The translations under genes were made by a program, and so were the position numbers. DNA of 13,381 nt, from NCBI GenBank assembly GCA_034006965.1, contig JAVERU010000085.1, positions 1-13,381 on the forward strand. The letters run 5' to 3'. Numbering within the stretch: position 1 is the stretch's first letter; each line of letters opens with the position of its first letter. This document shows, piece by piece, positions 7,721-13,074 of the stretch. This DNA comes from Perlabentimonas sp034006965 (GTDB taxonomy: Bacteria > Bacteroidota > Bacteroidia > Bacteroidales > Tenuifilaceae). Under the pieces are notes generated by a model, which was not told the origin of the DNA, ran no database searches, and saw only the letters and a program-made list of their open reading frames with translations.

Positions 7721-8302
7721 ATGGTGTATAAAAACTGGTACGATATATTAATCTCACCACTGCTTAGCGGTCTTACTCGCAGGGTAGTAGCGCAGATAGA
7801 GCATGGGGCAAATGTTCTTGAAGTGGGCTGTGGAACGGGTGAGCTGGCTAGTGCTTTATTGCAAAAGGAGATAAACTCTTATGTTGGAGTCGATTTAAAT
7901 TCCAAAATGATAAAAGCAGCAAGGGGCAAGGTAGACCACCCAAATTTTGAGTTTATTGCCGATGATTTTCTTAATATTCAGGTCGGTTCAAAGTTCGATT
8001 ATGCTATTTTTCCTATGATTATTCATTCTATCGACAAACAGCTTGCAATTGCGCTGTTAACAAAAGCTTGCTCTGTTGCCCGTGTAATTATAATTGCCGA
8101 CTATCTTGTTCCTCAGCCTCGTAACTATAAAGGTATGCTAGTGCTGTTAATTGAACGATTGGCAGGAGTTGAGCATTTTAGGAATTTCCAGAGATTTAAG
8201 GTTATGGGGGGTGCAAAGTATTATGCAAGCAATATCCCTTCACATATTATTCATAGGGCTGAGTACGAGGTTTTTAATATATTAAGTTTAAGCGTACTTT
8301 AA
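7721..8302 (+). CDS. Class I SAM-dependent methyltransferase
   Basis: A 193-residue soluble protein with a Rossmann-type methyltransferase core. Motif I is VLEVGCGTGEL (residues 32-42). The acidic end of strand 2 is VGVDLN (Asp58), and an ADDF segment (81-83) precedes the strand-4 region FDYAIFPMIIHSI. The second half is short and ends at VL, slightly smaller than the usual 200-250 residues. The substrate cannot be read from the sequence; small-molecule or quinone-type methylation would be a guess. It is monocistronic with a strong terminator behind it. It has no evident link to the metal-cluster genes that follow. Confidence 0.85.
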   Translation: MVYKNWYDILISPLLSGLTRRVVAQIEHGANVLEVGCGTGELASALLQKEINSYVGVDLNSKMIKAARGKVDHPNFEFIADDFLNIQVGSKFDYAIFPMIIHSIDKQLAIALLTKACSVARVIIIADYLVPQPRNYKGMLVLLIERLAGVEHFRNFQRFKVMGGAKYYASNIPSHIIHRAEYEVFNILSLSVL

Positions 8303-8324
8303 GCTTAAAGCAATGCTTTTATTA

Positions 8325-8353
8325 GGGGTTGGTGTAATGCCAACCCCTTTTTT
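8325..8353 (+). terminator. Intrinsic terminator after the methyltransferase gene
   Basis: The stem GGGGTTGG (8325-8332) pairs with CCAACCCC (8340-8347) around TGTAATG and is followed by six Ts. It isolates the methyltransferase from the DUF134-led cluster. Confidence 0.9.
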
Positions 8354-8380
8354 ATTGCTTTTAAATTTTTTAACAAAAAT

Positions 8381-8412
8381 TTTGTGAAATGAGCATATGT
8401 TCACTATATTTG
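8381..8412 (+). promoter_or_regulatory. Near-consensus Bacteroidota promoter of the DUF134-led cluster
   Basis: TTTG at 8381-8384 and TATATTTG at 8405-8412 are separated by exactly 20 nt, matching TTTG-N19-20-TAnnTTTG. This is the best promoter in the window. Initiation is expected near 8419, giving a leader of about 20 nt before the ATG at 8439. Confidence 0.8.
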
Positions 8413-8424
8413 TACCGAACAAAT
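8398..8424 (+). promoter_or_regulatory. Inverted repeats over the core promoter, candidate operator
   Basis: ATTTGT (8408-8413) and ACAAAT (8419-8424) form a perfect inverted repeat with a 5-nt centre, covering the -7 element and start site. A second wider pair, TGTTC (8398-8402) and GAACA (8417-8421), flanks the same region. A protein bound here would block transcription. Autorepression by the DUF134 product is a reasonable but untested inference. Confidence 0.45.
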
Positions 8425-8438
8425 GATCTTATGTTGAG

Positions 8439-9011
8439 ATGTCGCCACGAATTAAGAAACTAAGGAAAGTAGTAAATCCTCCGCCAATAAAGGGGTTTAA
8501 GCCATATGGGCCCGATCTGGATAAGGCAAGGAAAGAGTCCGTTATAATGCATTTCGAGGAGTACGAAGCCCTTAGGCTGTGCGATTACGACATGTACAAC
8601 CACCATCAAGCATCGGCAGCCATGGGCGTATCGCGCCCAACCTTTACCCGCATTTATGCCTCGGCTAGGCAAAAGGTAGCCAAAGCATTTGCCGAAGGGC
8701 GGCAATTAAGCATCGATGGGGGTAAGGTGTATTTCGATAGTGATTGGTATCGTTGCAAAGACTGTAAGTGCTATTTCAACAATCCACAGAAGGATATTGA
8801 GATAACTCGGTGCCCCTTGTGTGGAAGCGTTGAGGTTTTAGGCTGTGAAGAGCTAGCCGACTGCTATGAATCTGATGTAGAGTCCTGCTCTGATCTGTGT
8901 GTTTGTGTTAGCTGTGGTTACGAAATGCCCCATGATCATGGTCGGCCATGTAACCATAACACTTGCCCCCAATGCGGCAAGCGAATGATTAGAAAACAAG
9001 CAATACTTTAA
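8439..9011 (+). CDS. DUF134-family DNA-binding protein with zinc-ribbon tail
   Basis: A 190-residue protein. The N-terminal half is the DUF134 domain (PF02001), with the typical opening SPRIKKLRKV, the FEEYEALRLCDYD segment, and a helix-turn-helix near 55-85 (HHQASAAMGVSRPTFTRI). DUF134 proteins resemble sigma-70 region 4 type HTHs and are presumed regulators. The C-terminal extension has two ribbon-like modules. The first uses Cys106/109 (with 111) and Cys125/128, the second Cys156/159 and Cys176/179, with a nearby HDHGRPC. These could bind zinc or sense a metal or Fe-S cluster. It is the first gene after the strong promoter and ends 10 nt before the NifX-like gene. It is the likely local regulator, taking the position held by a sigma-54 activator in the Desulfovibrio orange-protein operons. 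Confidence 0.9.
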   Translation: MSPRIKKLRKVVNPPPIKGFKPYGPDLDKARKESVIMHFEEYEALRLCDYDMYNHHQASAAMGVSRPTFTRIYASARQKVAKAFAEGRQLSIDGGKVYFDSDWYRCKDCKCYFNNPQKDIEITRCPLCGSVEVLGCEELADCYESDVESCSDLCVCVSCGYEMPHDHGRPCNHNTCPQCGKRMIRKQAIL

Positions 9012-9021
9012 AAATTATAAG

Positions 9022-9336
9022 ATGAAAATTGCAATAACATCAACAGGCGATTCTTTAGACTCAAAGCTCGATGAGCGTTTTGGGCGCTGCTCATACTTTG
9101 TGGTTTACGATACCGAAAGTAAATCGACGGAGTTTATTCCAAACCCGAACAAGGAGGCTGAGAACGGTGCCGGCCCAGCATCGGTTCAGGTGATTGCATC
9201 GCGCAATGTGAGCAAAATTGTATCGGGTGAGTTTGGCATGAAGATAAAATCGTTGGTTGACAGCCTGCAAATACAGATGATTGTTGTGAAAGAACCTAAA
9301 ACCATTAGGGAAATAATACAGATGTTGAATCATTGA
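9022..9336 (+). CDS. NifX/MTH1175-like metal-cluster-binding protein 1
   Basis: A 104-residue single-domain protein of the dinitrogenase iron-molybdenum cofactor family (PF02579, RNase H-like fold). It starts MKIAITSTGDSLDSKLDERF and continues GRCSYFVVYD; the D-x-R-F-G-R-C segment (17-23) is the family's conserved loop. NGAGPASVQVIASRNV follows, near residues 48-63. In nitrogen fixers such proteins carry FeMo-cofactor precursors. In Desulfovibrio the MTH1175-like orange protein binds a Mo-Cu sulfide cluster non-covalently. No nitrogenase genes are present, so the second model is closer. It sits 10 nt after the DUF134 gene and is probably co-transcribed with it. Confidence 0.9.
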   Translation: MKIAITSTGDSLDSKLDERFGRCSYFVVYDTESKSTEFIPNPNKEAENGAGPASVQVIASRNVSKIVSGEFGMKIKSLVDSLQIQMIVVKEPKTIREIIQMLNH

Positions 9337-9345
9337 TGAGGTTGT

Positions 9346-9391
9346 GTTGATTGGGTGATTTTATGATTGGTTGATTGAGTGATTGGTTGAT
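9346..9391. repeat. Degenerate TGATTGGT-type repeat array
   Basis: Successive imperfect copies of TTGATTGG/TGATTGGT run from just after the NifX-like stop. The 12-mer GATTGGGTGATT (9349-9360) occurs exactly in inverted form at 9897-9908 and again at 9905-9916, beyond the first DUF5320 gene. The array is non-coding. Confidence 0.75.
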
Positions 9392-9406
9392 AGAGTTGCG
9401 AGTGAC

Positions 9407-9451
9407 TATTAGGCCTGCCATCGTCCGTAGGTCATGGCAGCGTCTCTAATA
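9407..9451. repeat. Interrupted hairpin
   Basis: TATTAG (9407-9412) and CTGCCAT (9415-9421) pair with ATGGCAG (9434-9440) and CTAATA (9446-9451). The result is a 13-bp stem with an internal loop and a 12-nt apical loop. It has no T-tract, so it is not a clear terminator. Confidence 0.6.
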
Positions 9452-9479
9452 AAGAGTGATTGAAAGATTCAATGATTGG

Positions 9480-9558
9480 CTGCCTCGCCGACAGGCAGTC
9501 GGTCAATCAACCTACCTGCAAACGGCAGGTCAATCAATCAATCAATCAATCAATCAAT
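9480..9558. repeat. Small GC-rich hairpins followed by a (TCAA)7 tetranucleotide tract
   Basis: Two short hairpins, CTGCCT/AGGCAG (9480-9485 with 9493-9498) and ACCTGC/GCAGGT (9514-9519 with 9525-9530), lead into seven exact TCAA units at 9530-9557. The same unit, a CAATCAACCT hairpin ending GGCAGGTCAATCAA, recurs near 9921-9954. The tract ends 40 nt before the DUF5320 start, so length changes could move or alter its promoter. The whole gap 9337-9597 holds repeats and no gene. Confidence 0.8.
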
Positions 9559-9586
9559 TCTGGTTCAACATAACCTAAAGTAAGAG

Positions 9587-9592
9587 AGGAGG
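9587..9592 (+). promoter_or_regulatory. Strong Shine-Dalgarno site of the first DUF5320 gene
   Basis: AGGAGG lies 5 nt before the ATG at 9598. It is unusually strong for this genome, where most starts have no such site. It also decides the start: an in-frame GTG at 9592 overlaps the site itself and is rejected. Confidence 0.8.
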
Positions 9593-9597
9593 TGTTT

Positions 9598-9780
9598 ATG
9601 CCAAAATTAGATGGAACTGGGCCAGATGGTCAAGGAGCTAAGTCTGGTCGAAGGTTGGGCGAATGTTCTAGCCTTGACGATGCTGAAAAACTTGCCAAGC
9701 TTGGCAATGGAATGGGTAAGAAAAGAAAAGCTGGATGTGGCGAGGGGCAAGGTAAGCGCCTAAGAACGGATGAGAAATAA
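9598..9780 (+). CDS. DUF5320-type small Gly/Lys/Arg-rich protein 1
   Basis: A 60-residue protein starting MPKLDGTGPDGQG with SGRRLGEC after it, the N-terminal signature of the DUF5320 family (M-P-x-x-D-x-T-G-P-x-G-x-G-x-x-T/S-G-R). The rest is very basic and Gly-rich, with KKRKAGCGEGQGK near the C-terminus and cysteines at about 24 and 48. It is probably soluble and partly disordered. The role is unknown. DUF5320 genes repeatedly occur beside NifX-like and ferredoxin-MinD genes in anaerobes, and that is the case here. Repeat-filled gaps surround it on both sides, which may indicate a recent insertion or duplication. It shares the GQG..(S/T)GRR.G.C pattern with the second DUF5320 gene. Confidence 0.8.
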   Translation: MPKLDGTGPDGQGAKSGRRLGECSSLDDAEKLAKLGNGMGKKRKAGCGEGQGKRLRTDEK

Positions 9781-9862
9781 TAAATTTTTTCAATTCTGCT
9801 ATAGGCAAGCACTAAACCAGCCTTTGCTATGCTCTGCATTCCAAAGCAAGTTGAGGCAGGCA

Positions 9863-9918
9863 CCAATCATCCAATCATCCAATCATCCAATCATCCAATC
9901 ACCCAATCACCCAATCTT
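9863..9918. repeat. Octamer tandem repeat, seven CCAATCAT-type units
   Basis: Four exact CCAATCAT units (9863-9894) are followed by two CCAATCAC units (9895-9910) and one CCAATCTT (9911-9918). They are in inverse orientation to the TGATTGG array at 9346-9391. Direct adjacency with no spacers rules out CRISPR. Confidence 0.9.
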
Positions 9919-9920
9919 TC

Positions 9921-9980
9921 AATCAACCTGCCTATCGGCTGGCAGGTCAATCAATTATTAATCATTAATCATTAATCATT
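9921..9980. repeat. Hairpin plus three ATTAATC heptamers
   Basis: ACCTGCC (9926-9932) pairs with GGCAGGT (9941-9947), and the hairpin is flanked by TCAATCAA-type sequence. ATTAATC then occurs three times in tandem at 9957-9977. The array ends just before the second DUF5320 gene at 9988. The gap 9781-9987 contains repeats only. Confidence 0.8.
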
Positions 9981-9987
9981 TTACATT

Positions 9988-10221
9988 ATGCCAGGATTTA
10001 ATCAAACAGGTCCAGTCGGACAAGGTCCAATGACTGGCCGCAGAATGGGACGATGCACCAATTTTGGTGCAGGTCGTACTGCTCCGACCGACGAGCCTAA
10101 CCAGGCTCCCGAAAACCTACCCGAAAGTTATGGCCGTGGATTTGGCTATGGCCGTGGCTTGGGGCGCAGAGGCCCAAGGGGGCGTGGTTTCGGAATGCAG
10201 AATAGGTTTAGGGGAGTTTAA
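9988..10221 (+). CDS. DUF5320-type small Gly/Arg-rich protein 2
   Basis: A 77-residue protein beginning MPGFNQTGPVGQGPMTGRRM and then GRC, a near-perfect DUF5320 N-terminal signature. A short Pro/Glu-rich linker follows (around 35-47). The C-terminal tail (about 48-77) is rich in Gly-Arg and Gly-Tyr, with GRGFGYGRGLGRR and RGRGFGMQNR. Such RGG-like tails can bind nucleic acid or stay disordered; function here is unknown. It is a paralogue of the gene at 9598. A hairpin at 10239-10269 separates it from the next NifX-like gene. Confidence 0.85.
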   Translation: MPGFNQTGPVGQGPMTGRRMGRCTNFGAGRTAPTDEPNQAPENLPESYGRGFGYGRGLGRRGPRGRGFGMQNRFRGV

Positions 10222-10238
10222 TCTAAAAACTATTAAAG

Positions 10239-10272
10239 CCCGAAGGGGGACGGTAAGTCACCCCTTGGGTAT
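10239..10272 (+). terminator. Hairpin after the second DUF5320 gene, possible weak terminator
   Basis: CCC (10239-10241) and AAGGGG (10243-10248) pair with CCCCTT (10261-10266) and GGG (10267-10269), leaving one bulged G, and are followed by TATTTTAT. The tail is only moderately T-rich, so partial termination or processing between the DUF5320 gene and the downstream genes is more likely than a full stop. Confidence 0.5.
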
Positions 10273-10295
10273 TTTATAACCATTAACCAATTAAA

Positions 10296-10664
10296 ATGAA
10301 CAAAAAAATTGCCATACCATTAGAGAATGGTGAACTTTGCGCTCACTTTGGACATTGTGAGCAATTTGCCATAGTTGATGTGCAGAACGGTAAAATTGCC
10401 GATTTTCAGACCCACACGCCCCCCGAGCACGTGCCTGGCTTATACCCACGTTGGGTGGCTCAGCTTGGCGTAACCGATGTTATTGCAGGTGGTATGGGGC
10501 AAAAGGCCATTAGCCTATTTCATGAGCAGAATATCAACGTATTTATTGGCGCGCCGATGATTGATCCTAAGGAGATTGTTAATCAGTTCGTTGGTGATAA
10601 ATTGCAGCTAAGCGCCAACTACTGTAATCATGGCGAAGGCCACGACCACGGGTGTAGCCATTAA
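10296..10664 (+). CDS. NifX/MTH1175-like metal-cluster-binding protein 2 with His/Cys tail
   Basis: A 122-residue relative of the first NifX-like protein, more like the orange-protein/MTH1175 branch. It starts MNKKIAIPLENGELCAHFGH. Cys15, His17, His20 and Cys21 lie around the conserved F-G loop that meets the cluster. VIAGGMGQKAI (62-72) is the family's glycine segment. The C-terminus, NYCNHGEGHDHGCSH (108-122), is an obvious soft-metal ligand tail absent from the other copy. The protein probably carries or delivers a metal-sulfur cluster or a metal ion for it. It begins a tight run with the DUF89, CGGC and ATPase genes. Confidence 0.9.
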   Translation: MNKKIAIPLENGELCAHFGHCEQFAIVDVQNGKIADFQTHTPPEHVPGLYPRWVAQLGVTDVIAGGMGQKAISLFHEQNINVFIGAPMIDPKEIVNQFVGDKLQLSANYCNHGEGHDHGCSH

Positions 10665-10677
10665 TTTTTGCTTAGGT

Positions 10678-11532
10678 ATGGTTGACCAAAGGTGCGTTCC
10701 CTGTTTTTTGAAAACCTATAAGCGCCTGTTCCAGAAATTTGATGTAAGCGAAACGCAGCAAAAGGCTTTTCTCGAGTATTTCTACACTACCATAGAAACC
10801 GATGGTAGCGGATTCGCACCCATTATTCAGAGGAATCTGAATAAAACATTTTGTCGTATCATCAATATTGACGACCCGTTTAGGGAGGAGAAGGAGGAGA
10901 GCAATAGGGTTGCCCTTGAACTTTACGATGAGTGGAAGCCCAAGGTGATCGCATCGGAGAACGCATTCAATATGGCGCTAAAGCTTGCCATAGCTGGCAA
11001 TATCATGGATTATGGAGCAAGTAACAGCTTCGATATTCATAAAACCATTGATAGGGTTTTTGCTTCCGATTTTGCAATAGATAACTCGGAGATGCTTAGG
11101 CAGGGATTACAGAAGGCCCGCAAGGTGCTTTACCTGGGCGATAATGCTGGTGAAATAGTGTTCGACAGGTTACTCATCGAAACCATTATGCATGGCAATA
11201 TCGGCTTTGCTGTGAAGGGTGCACCAATTTTGAATGATGTAACTGTGGATGATTCGGTTCAGGTGGGAATGCATTACGCTGCTGATGTAATATCCAATGG
11301 CTACGATGCTCCCTCAACCATTCTCGATAGGTGCAGCAGGGAGTTTCAGGAGGAGTTCCGCTCGGCCGACCTAATCATGTCAAAAGGGCAGGGTAATTTG
11401 GAAGGATTACTTGGCGAGAACGATTCCCGAATCTTCTTTCTGTTAATGGTTAAGTGCGACCTGATAGCCGAAATGTTAGGTGTTACAAAAGGCGATTTTG
11501 TTGTTTACAATAAGCAGTATCAAACAAACTAA
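10678..11532 (+). CDS. DUF89-family (ARMT1-like) metal-dependent phosphatase homologue
   Basis: A 284-residue protein of the DUF89 family. The N-terminal CVPC (Cys6, Cys9) is typical of the prokaryotic subgroup. The core shows YLGDNAGEIVFD (Asp155, Asn156, Glu159), then KGAPILNDVT (Asn187, Asp188) and SKGQGNLEGL (Lys236, Asn240, Glu242), the metal and phosphate site motifs. Family members act as damage-control phosphatases on sugar phosphates or phospho-metabolites. Here the genetic setting suggests a substrate linked to cluster or cofactor handling, which is inference. An upstream in-frame ATG at 10630 would overlap the preceding gene by 35 nt and adds non-family residues. The ATG at 10678 gives the normal family N-terminus 13 nt after the previous stop. 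Confidence 0.9.
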   Translation: MVDQRCVPCFLKTYKRLFQKFDVSETQQKAFLEYFYTTIETDGSGFAPIIQRNLNKTFCRIINIDDPFREEKEESNRVALELYDEWKPKVIASENAFNMALKLAIAGNIMDYGASNSFDIHKTIDRVFASDFAIDNSEMLRQGLQKARKVLYLGDNAGEIVFDRLLIETIMHGNIGFAVKGAPILNDVTVDDSVQVGMHYAADVISNGYDAPSTILDRCSREFQEEFRSADLIMSKGQGNLEGLLGENDSRIFFLLMVKCDLIAEMLGVTKGDFVVYNKQYQTN

Positions 11533-11546
11533 ACCAATATGGCGCT

Positions 11547-11990
11547 ATGGAAAAAGTAAAGATTGGTATCATAATTTGCCACAGGTATCATACCTGTGCG
11601 GGAGGTAAATGCTTCCGCTCACTCAAGAATCGCGAGGGGGCTTTTGATCGTTACAAGGATATGGATGTTGAGGTGGTGGGTTACACCACTTGTGGTGGAT
11701 GCCCAGGCGGAAACATTGAGTATGCTCCCGAGGAGATGAAAAAAAATGGGGCAACCATTATTCATTTGGCAACTGGTTTGGTAGTGGGCTACCCGCCTTG
11801 CCCAAGGTTAAAGCACTTCATGGAGTTTATCCCCGAAAAGTTTGGGCTCGAAGTGGTGGTCGGAACTCATCCAATTCCCCAAAAATACTACACTACACAT
11901 TCAAACCTCAAAACTTGGAAATCACCATTTTATCAAAAGGTAATTGAACCTACCCTCACAGTTGAGGAAATGAGGCTTAAATATGACTAG
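11547..11990 (+). CDS. CGGC-domain putative metal-binding protein
   Basis: A 147-residue protein of the CGGC family (PF08821), named after the central CGGCPGGN (Cys49 and Cys52). Further conserved cysteines lie at 11, 17 and 22 (ICHRYHTCAGGKC) and 85 (GYPPCPRL). They are spaced as a likely metal or Fe-S site together with His12 and His90. Its biochemical role is unknown. It starts 14 nt after the DUF89 gene and overlaps the first ATPase gene by 8 nt, so translational coupling is likely. A scaffold or small-metal chaperone in the cluster-assembly process fits the context but is not shown. Confidence 0.88.
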   Translation: MEKVKIGIIICHRYHTCAGGKCFRSLKNREGAFDRYKDMDVEVVGYTTCGGCPGGNIEYAPEEMKKNGATIIHLATGLVVGYPPCPRLKHFMEFIPEKFGLEVVVGTHPIPQKYYTTHSNLKTWKSPFYQKVIEPTLTVEEMRLKYD

Positions 11991-12861
11991 TAACACAAAT
12001 TATAAAATTGCCATTGCCAGTGGCAAGGGAGGCACGGGTAAAACGCTTGTGTCAACCAGCCTTTTTTACAGCTTGCAACAAAACGGTGTACCAGTCACGC
12101 TTATCGATTGCGATGCCGAGGAACCAAACGATATGGTGTTCTTCACCGGTCAGTGTACACAAACAATAGATGTAACACAGCTAGTACCCGTAATCGACGA
12201 GAACAAGTGCACTTACTGTGGCCGATGCCATGACTATTGCGCCTATAACGCAATTTTCATTATACCACCATCAAAAATAATTAAGGTGATGGACGATTTG
12301 TGCCATGGTTGTGGCGCTTGTTCGGTTGCCTGTAACGATGTCGCCATAACCGAGAAGGTGGTATCGCTTGGCGAGATAAAATACTACCCCATGTCCAGCA
12401 CATCGCAGGTGGTTGAGGCTAGGGTGCATGTGGGCGTTTACTCACCGGTTTCGGTTATCAAAAAGGCAATTAATGCTGTAGGTAATGGGCAGGTTGTACT
12501 TATGGATTCGCCCCCAGGGACCTCATGCCCTTTTATTCAAACCGTTTCGCATGCCGATTATGTTATCCTTATTACTGAACCAACCCCATTTGGCTTGAGC
12601 GATTTAAAACAATCGGTTGATACCCTACGAACCATGGGGAAAAATTGTGGTGTAATTATAAATCGCGCCGGTTTAGGCGATAAAGCGGTATACCAATATT
12701 TAGAGGATGAGAGAATACCTCTGCTTATGGAGATTCCATTCGATAGGGAGATAGCATCAATTTACTCAAAAGGAAATATTGTAGCCAAAGAAAAACCTGA
12801 ATTGCAGGAGAAGCTACTTGCAGTTTTTGATAATATATGTAGTATGGATCTTCAAAATTAA
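11983..12861 (+). CDS. MinD/Mrp-type ATPase with two-cluster ferredoxin insert, copy 1
   Basis: A 292-residue P-loop ATPase. The deviant Walker A is GKGGTGKT (14-21) with the signature Lys15, an IDCDAEEPN segment lies near 41-49, and the switch II motif is DSPPGT (175-180). Inserted between them is a ferredoxin domain with two [4Fe-4S] patterns, Cys76/79/82/86 and Cys107/110/113/117. This architecture is established for the MinD-like partners in the Desulfovibrio orange-protein complex and in related anaerobic gene sets. The probable role is ATP-driven assembly or transfer of a cluster to the NifX-like proteins, with possible electron donation by the ferredoxin part. A GAGG site lies 7 nt before the start, which overlaps the CGGC gene. 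All catalytic and cluster residues are present. Confidence 0.95.
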   Translation: MTSNTNYKIAIASGKGGTGKTLVSTSLFYSLQQNGVPVTLIDCDAEEPNDMVFFTGQCTQTIDVTQLVPVIDENKCTYCGRCHDYCAYNAIFIIPPSKIIKVMDDLCHGCGACSVACNDVAITEKVVSLGEIKYYPMSSTSQVVEARVHVGVYSPVSVIKKAINAVGNGQVVLMDSPPGTSCPFIQTVSHADYVILITEPTPFGLSDLKQSVDTLRTMGKNCGVIINRAGLGDKAVYQYLEDERIPLLMEIPFDREIASIYSKGNIVAKEKPELQEKLLAVFDNICSMDLQN

Positions 12862-13015
12862 TTGCCACGGGCTTCAGCCTGCTTGCAGTAGGCAGGCCCG
12901 TGGATAGAATAAGACAAGATGATCCGGGCTTTAGCCCAATTGACTATAAATAATATGGGGTTCAAAGCCATAAGATTTCACAAAAATAAATCACGGGCTT
13001 AAGCCCGTGGCAATT
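12860..13015. mobile_element. 156-bp palindromic REP/MITE-like element between the ATPase genes
   Basis: The ends are a 15-bp exact inverted repeat, AATTGCCACGGGCTT at 12860-12874 and its complement at 13001-13015. The right end is part of the perfect 18-bp palindrome CACGGGCTTAAGCCCGTG (12992-13009). The left end folds as a longer hairpin (CCACGGGC 12865-12872 with GCCCGTGG 12896-12903). A third related hairpin, GGGCT/AGCCC, is at 12926-12937. It has no coding capacity. Its left end overlaps the stop codon of the first ATPase gene. This organisation resembles REP doublets or MITEs that are moved in trans; no transposase is in the window. Confidence 0.75.
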
Positions 13016-13074
13016 TGTGATAAATACCTAATGTTAAAGATATTTATTTCTATATATTCTAAGGATTATTTATT

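Noticed and set aside
9863..9918. Possible CRISPR array
   Set aside because: Units are 8 bp, directly adjacent and without unique spacers; no cas genes are present.
9770..9961. 63-residue frame containing IIQSSNHPIIQSPNHPIFQS
   Set aside because: The peptide pattern is a translation of the CCAATCAT tandem repeat and overlaps the end of the DUF5320 gene; not a gene.
10064..10279. 71-residue frame overlapping the second DUF5320 gene
   Set aside because: It is an out-of-frame shadow; the DUF5320 frame carries the recognised N-terminal signature.
10630..10677. N-terminal extension of the DUF89 protein
   Set aside because: It overlaps the upstream NifX-like gene by 35 nt, and the extra 16 residues do not fit the family start, which begins just before the CxxC.
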